From the NCBI GenBank assembly GCA_017609745.1, contig JAFCDK010000003.1:1-34332 (forward strand): a DNA stretch of 34,332 bases, in the 5' to 3' direction. The number at the start of each line of letters is the position of its first letter. The first letter of the stretch is position 1. Below the pieces are notes generated by a model. The model worked only from the letters and a program-made list of their open reading frames with translations, searched no databases and was not told where the DNA came from. The translations under genes and the position numbers were made by a program. Source of the DNA: Candidatus Pacearchaeota archaeon. GTDB taxonomy: Archaea > Nanobdellota > Nanobdellia > Pacearchaeales > GW2011-AR1. Positions 21,938-29,521 of the stretch are shown here, piece by piece.

Positions 21938-22120
21938 ATGGCACAACAAATGGCACAACCAACAATGCAACAAAAAGCAACACAGCAACCCGGACAATTG
22001 CCAGGACAGGCACCTAATGCTGTTCCAAAGAAAAAGTCAAAATGGTGGTTATGGCTGATTATTGTTTTAGTAGTAATTGCTGCAGGTGTTGGAGTTTATT
22101 TTTGGAGATTTGCAGGATAA
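21938..22120 (+). CDS. Small Gln-rich WWLW membrane protein
   Basis: 60 residues from ATG 21938: a Gln/Pro-rich head (MAQQMAQPTMQQ ... PGQAPNAVP), basic PKKKSK, then one helix starting WWLWLIIVLVVIAAGV and a very short end WRFAG. The frame is open 14 codons earlier, but that part overlaps the TBP stop and includes the TATA TTTTTAAAC (about 21909-21917), so the later ATG is right and the transcript is leaderless. Head, KKKSKWWLWLI and helix match the PPALP protein at 19926, but the Gly linker and PPALP tail are missing. N-inside single-pass protein of unknown function. Confidence 0.75.
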   Translation: MAQQMAQPTMQQKATQQPGQLPGQAPNAVPKKKSKWWLWLIIVLVVIAAGVGVYFWRFAG

Positions 22121-22231
22121 AAAAGAGTTGATATACTCCTTTAAAGTAATTTCTTGGATTGGGATATATATTTCTTTAAACAGAAATAAATAAAAAAGCA
22201 AGAGAGTTTTTTTCTTGGTGGAAAAATTAAG

Positions 22232-24247
22232 ATGGCTGAGAAATTAAAGACAGAGGATTTAATTGCTGAAGCAAAGAATTTTTTTAATTATTATAAAAAA
22301 GAGATTGGGAAATCTATTAGAAAAGGAAGCAATATTATTTCTGTTGATTTTAATGATTTAAATTCTTTTTCGCCTAATATTGCTAATTATCTTCTTGAAA
22401 ATCCTGAAGATATTTTGAGGATATTAGAATTGGCTGTTTCTGAATTAGAGTTAGTTAATAATCCTCGTTTAAGATTTATAACTCTGCCTGAAACTATTTT
22501 TTCGAGAATAAGAAATATTAGAGCCAAGCATTTGAATAAATTTATTTGGATTGAAGGAATTATAAGACAGGCTTCAGAAGTAAGACCGCAGGTTGTTAAT
22601 GCAAAATTTGAATGCCCATCATGTGGCACCATAATTTCTGTTTTGCAAGTTGAGAAAAAGTTTAGAGAGCCGACAAGATGTTCTTGTGGAAGAAAAGGAC
22701 ATTTTAAATTAATCAGCAAGGAAATGGTAGATGCTCAGAGGATTGTAATAGAAGAAAGTCCTGAGAGTTTGATTGGTGGTGAACAGCCAAGGAGAATGAA
22801 TATTTTTTTAAAAGAAGATTTAGTTGAGCCAAAAATGGAAGAAAAAACAACTCCTGGCAGTAGAGTGAAAATTTTTGGCACATTAAAAGAGATTTCAATT
22901 TCTTTACAGAGTGGTTCTTTATCTACTCGATTTGATTTAGCTATTGAAGCAAATAATATTATTCCTTTAACAGAAACTTATGAAGAATTAGAAATTAGTG
23001 AAGAAGATGAAAGGCAGATTAAAGAATTGTCTGTTGACTCGCAACTTTTTGAAAAAATGGCTCAGAGTATTGCACCAAGTATTTATGGTTATGATGAAAT
23101 AAAACAAGCTCTTGTTTTGCAGTTGTTTGGGGGGATTAGAAAAAAGAGATCTGATGGAACTTTTGGAAGAGGAGATATTCATATGTTATTAGTAGGAGAT
23201 CCGGGGGTTGCAAAAAGTGTGTTATTAAAGTTTATCTCTACAATTGCTCCTCAAGGAAGATATGTTGTTGGTAAGAGTGCAACAGGTGCTGGACTTACAG
23301 CGACTGTTGTTAGAGATGAGTTTTTAAAAGGATGGAGTTTAGAGGCAGGTGCTATTGTTTTGTCAAATAAAGGAATATTATGTATTGATGAACTTGAAAA
23401 AATGGACCCAACCGATAGAAGTGCAATGCACGAGGCACTTGAGCAGCAGACTGTTACAATTTCAAAAGCCAATGTGCAAGCAAGTCTTCGTGCTGAGACA
23501 ACTGTTTTAGCTGCAGCAAATCCAAAATTCGGAAGATTTGATCCATATCAACCAATTGCACAGCAGATAGATATAACCCCAACCCTATTGTCAAGATTTG
23601 ATATAATTTTTATGATGAAAGACCTTCCGGACAGAGCTAAGGATGAAGCGATTGCTACTCATGTTTTACTTGAGCATAAAGAAAGCAGTTCAGTATATCC
23701 TATAGAACCAATTTTATTTAAAAAATATATTGCATATTCAAGGCAAAACATAATTCCTGAATTAACAGATGAATCTATTGCAGAAATTAAGAAATTTTAT
23801 GTTGATTTAAGAAATACTGGGACTACTACAGAATCTGTGGTCAAACCGATTCCTATTACTGCAAGACAATTAGAGGCTCTTATAAGACTGAGCACTGCAG
23901 CAGCAAAAGTAAGATTAAGTAATAAAATTCAGAAACAAGATGCAAAAATAGCAATAGATCTTATGAAGTTTTATTTAATGCAGGCAGGTTATGATTATGA
24001 AGCAAAAACTTTTGATATTGATAAGATTGTTACAGGTGTTTCAACTTCAAAAAGAAGCCAGATAATAATTGTTAGAGAATGTATTTCAAGATTAGAATCA
24101 AGACTTGGAAAACTTATTCCAATTGAAGAAATAAAAAAAGAACTTGAAGGAAAATTAAATGAATCTGCAGTAGATGATGCTTTAGATAAACTAACAATTT
24201 CAGGAGATGTTTTTCATCCGAGGAAAAATTATGTTCAGAGGATGTGA
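22232..24247 (+). CDS. mcm: MCM replicative DNA helicase
   Basis: 671 residues. The N-terminal OB and zinc part has C128-x2-C131 and C150-x-C152. The AAA+ core has Walker A GDPGVAKS (322-329), Walker B CIDELEKMD (384 onward; commonly IDEFDKM), sensor 1 LAAANPKFGRF and the arginine-finger region LLSRFDIIF. It ends with a winged-helix tail (LIPIEEIKKELEGKLNESAVDDALDKL). It unwinds DNA at the replication fork as a hexamer. A GGTGG about 8 nt before the ATG may be its ribosome site. It precedes the RPA32-like gene, a sensible replication pairing, though about 200 nt with a decayed frame lie between. Confidence 0.97.
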   Translation: MAEKLKTEDLIAEAKNFFNYYKKEIGKSIRKGSNIISVDFNDLNSFSPNIANYLLENPEDILRILELAVSELELVNNPRLRFITLPETIFSRIRNIRAKHLNKFIWIEGIIRQASEVRPQVVNAKFECPSCGTIISVLQVEKKFREPTRCSCGRKGHFKLISKEMVDAQRIVIEESPESLIGGEQPRRMNIFLKEDLVEPKMEEKTTPGSRVKIFGTLKEISISLQSGSLSTRFDLAIEANNIIPLTETYEELEISEEDERQIKELSVDSQLFEKMAQSIAPSIYGYDEIKQALVLQLFGGIRKKRSDGTFGRGDIHMLLVGDPGVAKSVLLKFISTIAPQGRYVVGKSATGAGLTATVVRDEFLKGWSLEAGAIVLSNKGILCIDELEKMDPTDRSAMHEALEQQTVTISKANVQASLRAETTVLAAANPKFGRFDPYQPIAQQIDITPTLLSRFDIIFMMKDLPDRAKDEAIATHVLLEHKESSSVYPIEPILFKKYIAYSRQNIIPELTDESIAEIKKFYVDLRNTGTTTESVVKPIPITARQLEALIRLSTAAAKVRLSNKIQKQDAKIAIDLMKFYLMQAGYDYEAKTFDIDKIVTGVSTSKRSQIIIVRECISRLESRLGKLIPIEEIKKELEGKLNESAVDDALDKLTISGDVFHPRKNYVQRM

Positions 24248-24276
24248 TATCCTCTGTGATTGAAATAAAAAGAAAA

Positions 24277-24440
24277 ATGGAAGTTAAAGAATTAAAAGAA
24301 ACAGCAAATATGAGTTATTTGATATTGATAACTTAAAAAAATAAGTTAGAGAGGTTATGATATTAGTTATGAGATTAGCACGGATATATGATATTAATTT
24401 TGAGCAAGTTATTAAAGCAAAGATTAATAAAATAAAATAA
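24277..24440 (+). pseudogene. Decayed reading frame, MazG-like C-terminal remnant
   Basis: ATG 24277 opens 19 codons and stops. A different frame then reads YELFDIDNLKK, a TAA, and continues VREVMILVMRLARIYDINF ending with VIKAKINKIK and a stop at 24438-24440. The last part resembles the end of MazG-type nucleotide pyrophosphohydrolases (xExxDVLxYLxxLAxxxxIDLxxAxxxKxxKN). One frameshift and one stop would be needed. No N-terminal MazG metal motif remains. Remnant interpretation is moderate to low confidence; the 207-nt gap holds nothing else recognisable. Confidence 0.4.
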
Positions 24441-24454
24441 GAATATAATTTAAA

Positions 24455-25078
24455 ATGCCAGAAACAACTGAACAAATAAAACGAAATATAGCATATAAAC
24501 TAAGAGTCGGAGATATTCTTAATGGTAAAGTTATTATGGATGGCGAGAGGTTTTCATTTTTAGAATTAGGTGATAAAAGAATAATTAGAGTTAATGTTGT
24601 AGCGAATATTATTGATAAGTTTTCATCTGATAAATCTAAATATATTAGTTTTACAATAGATGATGCTTCTGGGCAGATTAGAATCAAGGTTTTTGGAGAT
24701 GATATTGATAGGTTTTCAAATATTGAACTTGGAAATACTGTGATGATTATTGGATTACTCAGAGTTTTTAATGAAGAACTTTATATTTCTCCAGAAATAA
24801 TTGTAAGTAAAGACCCAAGATATTTGCTTGTTAGAAAACTTGAGATTGAAAAACAAATGCCAAAACCTGCTGAAACAAATAAAGAACAAATTATAGCTTT
24901 AAAAGATAAAATAAGTGAAATGATAAAATCAAATGAAGATAGTGGGGGAATTGAAGCTGATAAATTAATTATGGAATTAAAAGAGCATCCTGATTTGATT
25001 AATCAAGAAATAAAAAAACTTCTTGAAGGGGGGATAATTTACGAGCCACGTCCTGGGATTTTTAGATGGCTGGGTTGA
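24455..25078 (+). CDS. RPA32-like single-strand DNA-binding protein (OB fold plus winged helix)
   Basis: 207 residues. An OB fold occupies about 15-130: RVGDILNGKVIMDGERFSFLEL, YISFTIDDASGQIRIKVFG and LGNTVMIIGLLRVFNEELYISPEII follow the RPA32/RPA-associated-protein pattern. A linker then leads to a winged helix at about 150-207 (GGIEADKLIMELKEHPDLINQEIKKLLEGGIIYEPRPGIFRW), as in RPA2. It should coat or manage single-stranded DNA in replication and repair. Gene order after mcm fits. No large RPA subunit gene is in the window. Confidence 0.85.
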   Translation: MPETTEQIKRNIAYKLRVGDILNGKVIMDGERFSFLELGDKRIIRVNVVANIIDKFSSDKSKYISFTIDDASGQIRIKVFGDDIDRFSNIELGNTVMIIGLLRVFNEELYISPEIIVSKDPRYLLVRKLEIEKQMPKPAETNKEQIIALKDKISEMIKSNEDSGGIEADKLIMELKEHPDLINQEIKKLLEGGIIYEPRPGIFRWLG

Positions 25079-25147
25079 ATACAATAATCTTTGAATAAGT
25101 TGAATTATTTTATATAATGTGGGAAAAGAGCATGATAATCGGAATAA

Positions 25148-25291
25148 TATGAAAGAAAGACTATAACTGAAGATGATATTGCTAAGGTAGCTGAAAAAGG
25201 ACTTGGAAAAATATTAGATATTAATATTGTTAGACTTTATGGTCCTCATAATTATATTGGAATTTATTATGTGTCTGTAGGGGCTTTTTAG
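25148..25291 (+). pseudogene. Startless coding-like fragment
   Basis: Between a TAA at 25145 and TAG at 25289-25291, one frame reads like protein: TITEDDIAKVAEKGLGKIL, then DINIVRLYGPHNYIG and IYYVSVGAF. There is no ATG, GTG or TTG start in frame; an ATG-led frame just upstream ends after 11 codons. It may be the 3' end of a broken gene. Family not recognised. The rest of the 229-nt gap shows nothing. Confidence 0.3.
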
Positions 25292-25307
25292 ATTCTGAGA
25301 TAGTGAT

Positions 25308-25844
25308 TTACTTTTTCCTTTTATTAAACCAATAACCTAAGAAAATAACTGCAATTAATCCTATTATTGAGATTATAAATCTAAACGCGTTTCCAGAATA
25401 TCTCCAATATTGTCCTGAGCCGTATATTAATGTTACGACTCCTCCGCCCATTATGCCTGCTCCAATTGCATCAAGGTCAAATAATAAAGCACCTAATATT
25501 ACTAAAATAACTCCGATTATTGTAGCAATGATGAAAAAATTTCTTGCATAAGGTTCTCTTACTTCATCATATCGCGTTTGACACCCACTTGGTGGCTGAC
25601 ACTGGTTTTCTTTAATAACAGGACGAGCTTCCCCCTCTTCATCAATAAATTCTGTTTGTCCTTCTTCTAACCACACTCCACCAGCTTCTATACATTCTGC
25701 TTCATTATCTAAATTCCATAGATTTTTTCCACAATAATCTTCATATTTTGGTTTTGGGTAAAATGTTAATATGCCATAAACTACAACAAATGCTGTAAGA
25801 ATTACAATTGCGATTCCAATAAGAAGATTTTTTATGCTGAACAT
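25308..25844 (-). CDS. Membrane protein with cysteine-containing outer loop
   Basis: 178 residues. Helix about 6-28 is followed by a polar loop to about 100 holding four cysteines (C38, C51, C82, C88), probably extracytoplasmic and disulfide-bonded. Helices at about 103-123, 126-142 and 153-172 follow, with a final KKRK-like end inside (NKRKK). The loop has CxxxxxWN..D.E.EC...GG.W, a cysteine-knot-like pattern seen in archaeal surface proteins. No named family. It is convergent with the RPA32 region and divergent from aIF2-beta, 60 nt apart, with T-rich and TATA-like sequence between. Confidence 0.72.
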   Translation of the reverse strand: MFSIKNLLIGIAIVILTAFVVVYGILTFYPKPKYEDYCGKNLWNLDNEAECIEAGGVWLEEGQTEFIDEEGEARPVIKENQCQPPSGCQTRYDEVREPYARNFFIIATIIGVILVILGALLFDLDAIGAGIMGGGVVTLIYGSGQYWRYSGNAFRFIISIIGLIAVIFLGYWFNKRKK

Positions 25845-25904
25845 AAAAAATTAAGGGAATTTTGATTTATAAAGGTTTTTAAAGGTTCTATTCTGTTTGA
25901 AATT

Positions 25905-26312
25905 ATGGAACCTTATAACAAACTATTAGATGAAGCTTATAGCAAGATTAAAATTGTTGAACATAACGAAAGATTTGAAATTCCTAAAGTTGAAGGTCAT
26001 GTTCAGGGAAATAAGACTATAATTTCTAATTTTACTCAGGTTTGTTCAACTTTGAGACGGGATTGTGAACATGTTGCAAAGTTTTTATTTAAAGAACTTG
26101 CAACTCCTGGTAAACTTAAAGACCAGAGATTGATACTTAATCGAAAAGTTCCTACTTGGAAAGTAAATGATAAAATTGCATTATATGTTAAGGAATTTGT
26201 TTTATGCAAAGAATGTGGCAAACCAGATACAGAAATTCTCAAACAAGACCATTTTCATTTTCTTCATTGCTTGGCTTGTGGTGCTAAGCGGTCATTAAGT
26301 AAGAGAATATGA
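25905..26312 (+). CDS. Translation initiation factor aIF2 beta
   Basis: 135 residues, full length for archaea. The N-terminal helix MEPYNKLLDEAYSKI is followed by RFEIPKVEGHVQGNKTIISNF, HVAKFLFKELATPGKL and RLILNRKVP, and a C-terminal zinc ribbon with CKECGKPDTEI and CLACGAKRSL (two CxxC pairs). As part of the aIF2 trimer it helps deliver initiator Met-tRNA to the small ribosomal subunit. It lies in a cluster with DUF5679-like, DUF424 and aIF1A genes, a common archaeal translation neighbourhood. Confidence 0.97.
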   Translation: MEPYNKLLDEAYSKIKIVEHNERFEIPKVEGHVQGNKTIISNFTQVCSTLRRDCEHVAKFLFKELATPGKLKDQRLILNRKVPTWKVNDKIALYVKEFVLCKECGKPDTEILKQDHFHFLHCLACGAKRSLSKRI

Positions 26313-26511
26313 AAATTCTAATAATAATTAATAATTGAATCTATTAGGTTAAGATTATGCTCTTTAGATGTTCTTTACATTGCGGGTTTAATATAATCAA
26401 TATTGAGCTAATTTATTATTGATTGTTCTTTTCTGTTGATTTGCACACATAATCCCTTGTAGATATATTTAAAAACTGAGTATTCTATGTAAAATTGGAG
26501 GTAATTATAAC

Positions 26512-26676
26512 ATGGTTGAAGGAAGATGTATGAGGTGTAAAACACAAAGAGAAATGAAAGATGTTAAAGTTGTGAGAACTAAAAGAGGCGGATATATGGC
26601 AAAAGGGAAATGTGTTAAATGCGGAACAAATATGTGTAAAATTCTCTCAAAAGAACAAGCTGAAAAACTAAAATAA
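26512..26676 (+). CDS. Small zinc-ribbon protein (DUF5679-like)
   Basis: 54 residues: C6-x2-C9 near the start (EGRCMRCKTQREMKDVKVV) and C34-x2-C37 (GKCVKCGTNMCKIL), spaced by RTKRGGYMA, then a Lys-rich end. This C4 layout with EGxCxxCK and RGxxxxxGxCxxCGTxxxKIL fits the small DUF5679 ribbon common in archaea; function unknown, RNA or nucleic-acid binding is plausible. GGAGGT ends 9 nt before the ATG, one of the few clear Shine-Dalgarno sites here, and ATATATTTAAAA about 45 nt before the ATG is a likely TATA box. DUF424 follows after 12 nt. Confidence 0.85.
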   Translation: MVEGRCMRCKTQREMKDVKVVRTKRGGYMAKGKCVKCGTNMCKILSKEQAEKLK

Positions 26677-26688
26677 ATTATTGAATAA

Positions 26689-26985
26689 ATGTTAGTAAAA
26701 ATACATAATTCTTATAGGGATGTTGTTGCAGTTTGTGATTCTAATTTAATTGGTAAAAGATTAGAAGAGGGAAAGTTTCAGTTAAATATTAAAGAAGATT
26801 TCTATAAAGGGGATGAAAAGACTATTGATGAGGTAAAAGATATAATAATTAATTTTCAAGAAAAAGACGCAACTTTTAATATAGTTGGCAAAAATTCTGT
26901 TGCTTTGGCTATTGAAGCGGGCTTGATTTCTAAAGAAAGTGTGAAAGAAATTGGAGGCGTGCCATTTGTGATTGTGTTGTTGTAA
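26689..26985 (+). CDS. DUF424 protein
   Basis: 98 residues. MLVKIHNSYRDVVAVCDSNLIGKRLEEGKFQLNI, FYKGDEKTIDEV and NIVGKNSVALAIEAGLISKESV match the archaeal DUF424 family, often found next to aIF2-beta. Biochemical role unestablished; the genomic association suggests translation. It starts 12 nt after the zinc-ribbon gene and is probably translated from the same transcript. The N-terminal ATG is the family start. Confidence 0.87.
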   Translation: MLVKIHNSYRDVVAVCDSNLIGKRLEEGKFQLNIKEDFYKGDEKTIDEVKDIIINFQEKDATFNIVGKNSVALAIEAGLISKESVKEIGGVPFVIVLL

Positions 26986-27108
26986 AGCCCGCCTAATTAA
27001 ATTATTAGTTGATAATATTCAATTTGATAATTTTATAGATATTTTTTATATTATTGGTAGGATATTAAAATAAAGTTTTATAAACTCCCTCTTCTCTTTT
27101 TTATTATA

Positions 27109-27468
27109 ATGAAACCAAAGAAAAAACCTCGGAAGAATTTTAAAAAAAAGAGGAAATTTGGTGCTCCAGAAGAAGAGAGAATTATAACGCGAGTTAGATT
27201 ACCCCGTGGGCGCGAAGTTATTGGTGTGCTTGATCAAAGACTTGGGGCAAGCAGACTGCTTATTAGGTGTTTAGATGGAGTTTCTAGAAATTGCAAGGTT
27301 CCTGGCAGGCTGAGAAGAAGATTATGGCTTAGAGAAGGGAATATTGTTATTGTAGAGCCTTGGGAATTTGATAACACAAAAGCAAGTGTTTTGTTTAAAT
27401 ATTCACCAGCAGAAGTTCAGTTTTTAAAAAGAAAAGGTTTTTTAAAGGAGATTGAGAAGGAGTTTTGA
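27109..27468 (+). CDS. Translation initiation factor aIF1A
   Basis: 119 residues. A basic N-terminal tail (MKPKKKPRKNFKKKRKFG) is followed by the S1/IF1 OB fold: RIITRVRLPRGREVIGVLDQRLG, LIRCLDGVSRNCKVPGRLRRRLWLREGNIVIVEPWEF and KASVLFKY, then a helical end. Binds the ribosomal A site during initiation. A TATA-like GTTTTATAAAC at about 27074-27084 is correctly spaced for a leaderless transcript, so it is its own unit although close to DUF424. Confidence 0.96.
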   Translation: MKPKKKPRKNFKKKRKFGAPEEERIITRVRLPRGREVIGVLDQRLGASRLLIRCLDGVSRNCKVPGRLRRRLWLREGNIVIVEPWEFDNTKASVLFKYSPAEVQFLKRKGFLKEIEKEF

Positions 27469-27604
27469 ATTGAAGAGACTATATTTTAACTAATAACTAT
27501 ATCTGAACTTAGGAGGATTTATTCTATAATATTATTTATGTTATTGTATTACTAATTTTTTATATCATCAAAAACCTTTTAACTCTTGGTTCCTTCTTAT
27601 TTTT

Positions 27605-28135
27605 ATGAAAATCCTATGTCTAGAAAATCCAAAAAAAGTTTTGAAACATAAAAAAGTTCTTGAGAATAAACTAAGTGTTAAACTTGAATTAGATAAAACA
27701 AATAAAGAGAATATTAAGATAATTGGCGATGAAGTAAATATTTATGATGCAGAAGGAGTTGTGCAGGCCCTTGATTTTGGTTTTTCTCTTGATGTTGCTC
27801 TTTTTTTAAAAAGTGAGGATTTTATGTTTGAAGTTTTAGATTTAAAAGATTATACAAGAAGAAAAAATCTTGAAGAAGTTAGAAGTAGGGTTATTGGCAA
27901 AAAAGGCAAAGCAATTAATACACTTATGAAACTTACAGGCGCTGAATTAATGTTAAAAGGAAATAATATAGGAGTTATTGCAAGAGTAGAAGATATGGAA
28001 AAAACAACAACTGCTATTTGTAATTTGATTAAAGGAAGTAAGCATAGTAATGTTTATTCTTTTTTAGAGAGAGGAAATAGGAATAAAAAGAAAATTGTAC
28101 TTAAAGAAGGAGATGATTTGGGGTTGAGGAAATAG
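27605..28135 (+). CDS. KH-domain protein, archaeal Pno1/Dim2-like
   Basis: 176 residues. Two KH-like modules: the first (1-75) is degenerate, ending in ALDFGFSLDVALFL, and the second has the RNA-binding loop in SRVIGKKGKAINTLMKLTGAEL with GKKG as the GxxG motif, followed by IARVEDMEKTTTAICNLIKGS. YTRRKNLEEVRSRVIG is typical of archaeal Pno1/Dim2, which acts in small-subunit maturation, and aIF1A lies just upstream as in many archaea. Basic C-terminus. Gap to aIF1A is 136 nt with no gene. Confidence 0.92.
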   Translation: MKILCLENPKKVLKHKKVLENKLSVKLELDKTNKENIKIIGDEVNIYDAEGVVQALDFGFSLDVALFLKSEDFMFEVLDLKDYTRRKNLEEVRSRVIGKKGKAINTLMKLTGAELMLKGNNIGVIARVEDMEKTTTAICNLIKGSKHSNVYSFLERGNRNKKKIVLKEGDDLGLRK

Positions 28136-28173
28136 TATATAAATTTTTATAAATGGGGTGTTTTATTTTTAAT

Positions 28174-28543
28174 ATGAAATTAATGAAGTCTCCTGCTTTA
28201 CCTGAAGTTAATAGTATAAAAGCAGAAATTTATTTCGATAAATGTAAAGAAGCAGAAGTTGCAGTAAAGTATTTGGGAGATGATGATTAAGGAAATCGTA
28301 GAGGTATGATAAGAATTTTAGGTTGTGAGGGTATTAAATATGTTGCAGGAACTGTGCGAAACCCATTTAATTTATCAGATATTGAAACTGATGGTATTTT
28401 AGTTAGATTAGTGGAAGATTGTTATAGGACTTTTTCGTGATAATAATCTTAGTCCCCATGTTGAAGAAAATTATATAAGAAATGCTGTTCTTGATGTAGT
28501 TAAGCCATATGGTTTTGGTTCTAAAGTTTTAGATAGAAAGTAA
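28174..28543 (+). pseudogene. Broken gene, unknown family
   Basis: ATG 28174 opens MKLMKSPALPEVNSIKAEIYF, running 38 codons to a TAA at 28288. The same frame continues GNRRGMIRILGCEGIKYVAG...RLVEDCYRTFS to a TGA at 28438. If one T is dropped from the TTTTT run just before, the frame goes on FRDNNLSPHVEENYIRNAVLD...VLDRK to a TAA at 28541. One stop plus one frameshift thus joins about 120 codons of coding-like sequence. Family not recognised. It fills the gap between the KH gene and tRNA-Asn. Confidence 0.55.
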
Positions 28544-28576
28544 CCTTTAAATATGATATATTAGTTTTCTAATTAA

Positions 28577-28649
28577 GCTCCTGTAGCTCAGCAGGTAGAG
28601 CGCATGGCTGTTAACCATGAAGTCAGAGGTTCGAGTCCTCTCGGGAGCG
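28577..28649 (+). tRNA. tRNA-Asn(GUU)
   Basis: Complete cloverleaf: acceptor GCTCCTG/CGGGAGC with one T-G pair, D stem GCTC/GAGC, anticodon stem CATGG/CCATG with loop CTGTTAA (anticodon GTT), T stem AGAGG/CCTCT with loop TTCGAGT, discriminator G, no CCA or intron. CTTTAAATA at 28544-28552 is a well-placed TATA box. It is the likely substrate of the GatA/GatB amidation route if Asn-tRNA is made indirectly here. Confidence 0.97.
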
Positions 28650-28691
28650 TATTTTCAATAATTTTAAATATCCTTAATTCTTCTTCTTTTC

Positions 28692-29249
28692 ATGCAATTA
28701 GATAGAGTAATTAATAAGCGGAAAAGTGTCAGAAAGTTTTCTCTGCGAAAACCTAATTGGCGGAAGATTATTGAGGCTGTTGATGTTGCTAATGAAATTC
28801 CCCTTGCAGGCAATATTCATACAATTAAATTTATTCTTGTTGATGATGAAGAAAAAATAAACGAATTGGCACGAGCTGCTCAACAGCAATTTATTAAACA
28901 AGTGCATTATGTTGTGGCTGTTTGTTCTGATTATACTCAATTAAAAAGAAGTTATGATGAAAGGGGAGAAAGATATGGCAAACAGCAGGCAGGAGCTGCA
29001 ATTGAGAATTTCTTATTAAAAATAACAGATTTAGGCATGGCAAGCTGTTGGGTCGGAGCATTTTCAGATGAAACAGTCAACAGAATTTTAAAAATTCCAG
29101 AAGGAATGAAAGTAGAAGCTCTGTTGCCTATTGGCTATGGGACAGGAAAATTAAAAAAGAAAAAAAAGCCAAGCACAGATGCTGTTCTTTATTTTAATGA
29201 ATATGGGAATAAGTTTATGAAAGAATTAAGGAAGCCTGAGGGGGTTTGA
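28692..29249 (+). CDS. Nitroreductase-family flavoprotein
   Basis: 185 residues. The N-terminus RVINKRKSVRKFSLRKPNWRKIIEAVDVAN is the FMN-binding start of nitroreductases (RxSxRxF). Then comes AGAAIENFLLKITDLGMASCWVGAF, the conserved dimer/FMN helix, and MKVEALLPIGYGTGKLKKKKKP near the end (usual PIGYP replaced by PIGYG). Predicted FMN-dependent NAD(P)H oxidoreductase of unknown substrate, cytoplasmic. ATG 28692 lies 42 nt after tRNA-Asn. The C-terminal KKKKKP basic loop is a family feature. Confidence 0.88.
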   Translation: MQLDRVINKRKSVRKFSLRKPNWRKIIEAVDVANEIPLAGNIHTIKFILVDDEEKINELARAAQQQFIKQVHYVVAVCSDYTQLKRSYDERGERYGKQQAGAAIENFLLKITDLGMASCWVGAFSDETVNRILKIPEGMKVEALLPIGYGTGKLKKKKKPSTDAVLYFNEYGNKFMKELRKPEGV

Positions 29250-29401
29250 ATTTCCTCTTTTGATAATATCTGCCTTTTTTCTAGATAAGTATTTAACATT
29301 AATTTTTCTTCCTATTTTTTCTTCTATAATATTAATACCTGTATATGAATCTATTAAAAATTTATTTTAATCCCACTAAAATTCTTCTTCTGTATATATT
29401 A

Positions 29402-29425
29402 AGTCAGCCAGCCCGAAGGCTGACT
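29402..29425. terminator. Strong hairpin between nitroreductase and ftsZ
   Basis: AGTCAGCC (29402-29409) pairs perfectly with GGCTGACT (29418-29425) around the loop AGCCCGAA. GC content is well above the surroundings. It lies about 150 nt after the nitroreductase stop and 97 nt before the ftsZ stop on the other strand, where the two genes converge. A bidirectional terminator or small structured RNA is possible; no clean T-run follows. Confidence 0.45.
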
Positions 29426-29521
29426 GAGAATTAAAAGACTAAGGGAAAAAATATGAATTGTCTTTTGCTTTAACCCAATTAATTTTTGATTTGTTTTTAT
29501 TTTGCATTTTTACTCTTCTCT

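Noticed and set aside
26357-26422. 21-codon ORF MLFRCSLHCGF... in the gap after aIF2-beta
   Set aside because: Too short, with an incomplete zinc-like pattern; no support beyond an ATG. The 199-nt gap otherwise holds only the promoter of the zinc-ribbon gene.
28174-28212. PALPE at the start of the broken gene as a member of the PPALP family
   Set aside because: It is N-terminal, lacks the SSIP context and the membrane helix; probably coincidence.
29250-29366. Minus-strand open stretch reading FLIDSYTGINIIEEKIGRKI in the gap before ftsZ
   Set aside because: No start codon and it runs on into the antisense of the nitroreductase gene; the protein-like look is not enough to call a gene remnant.
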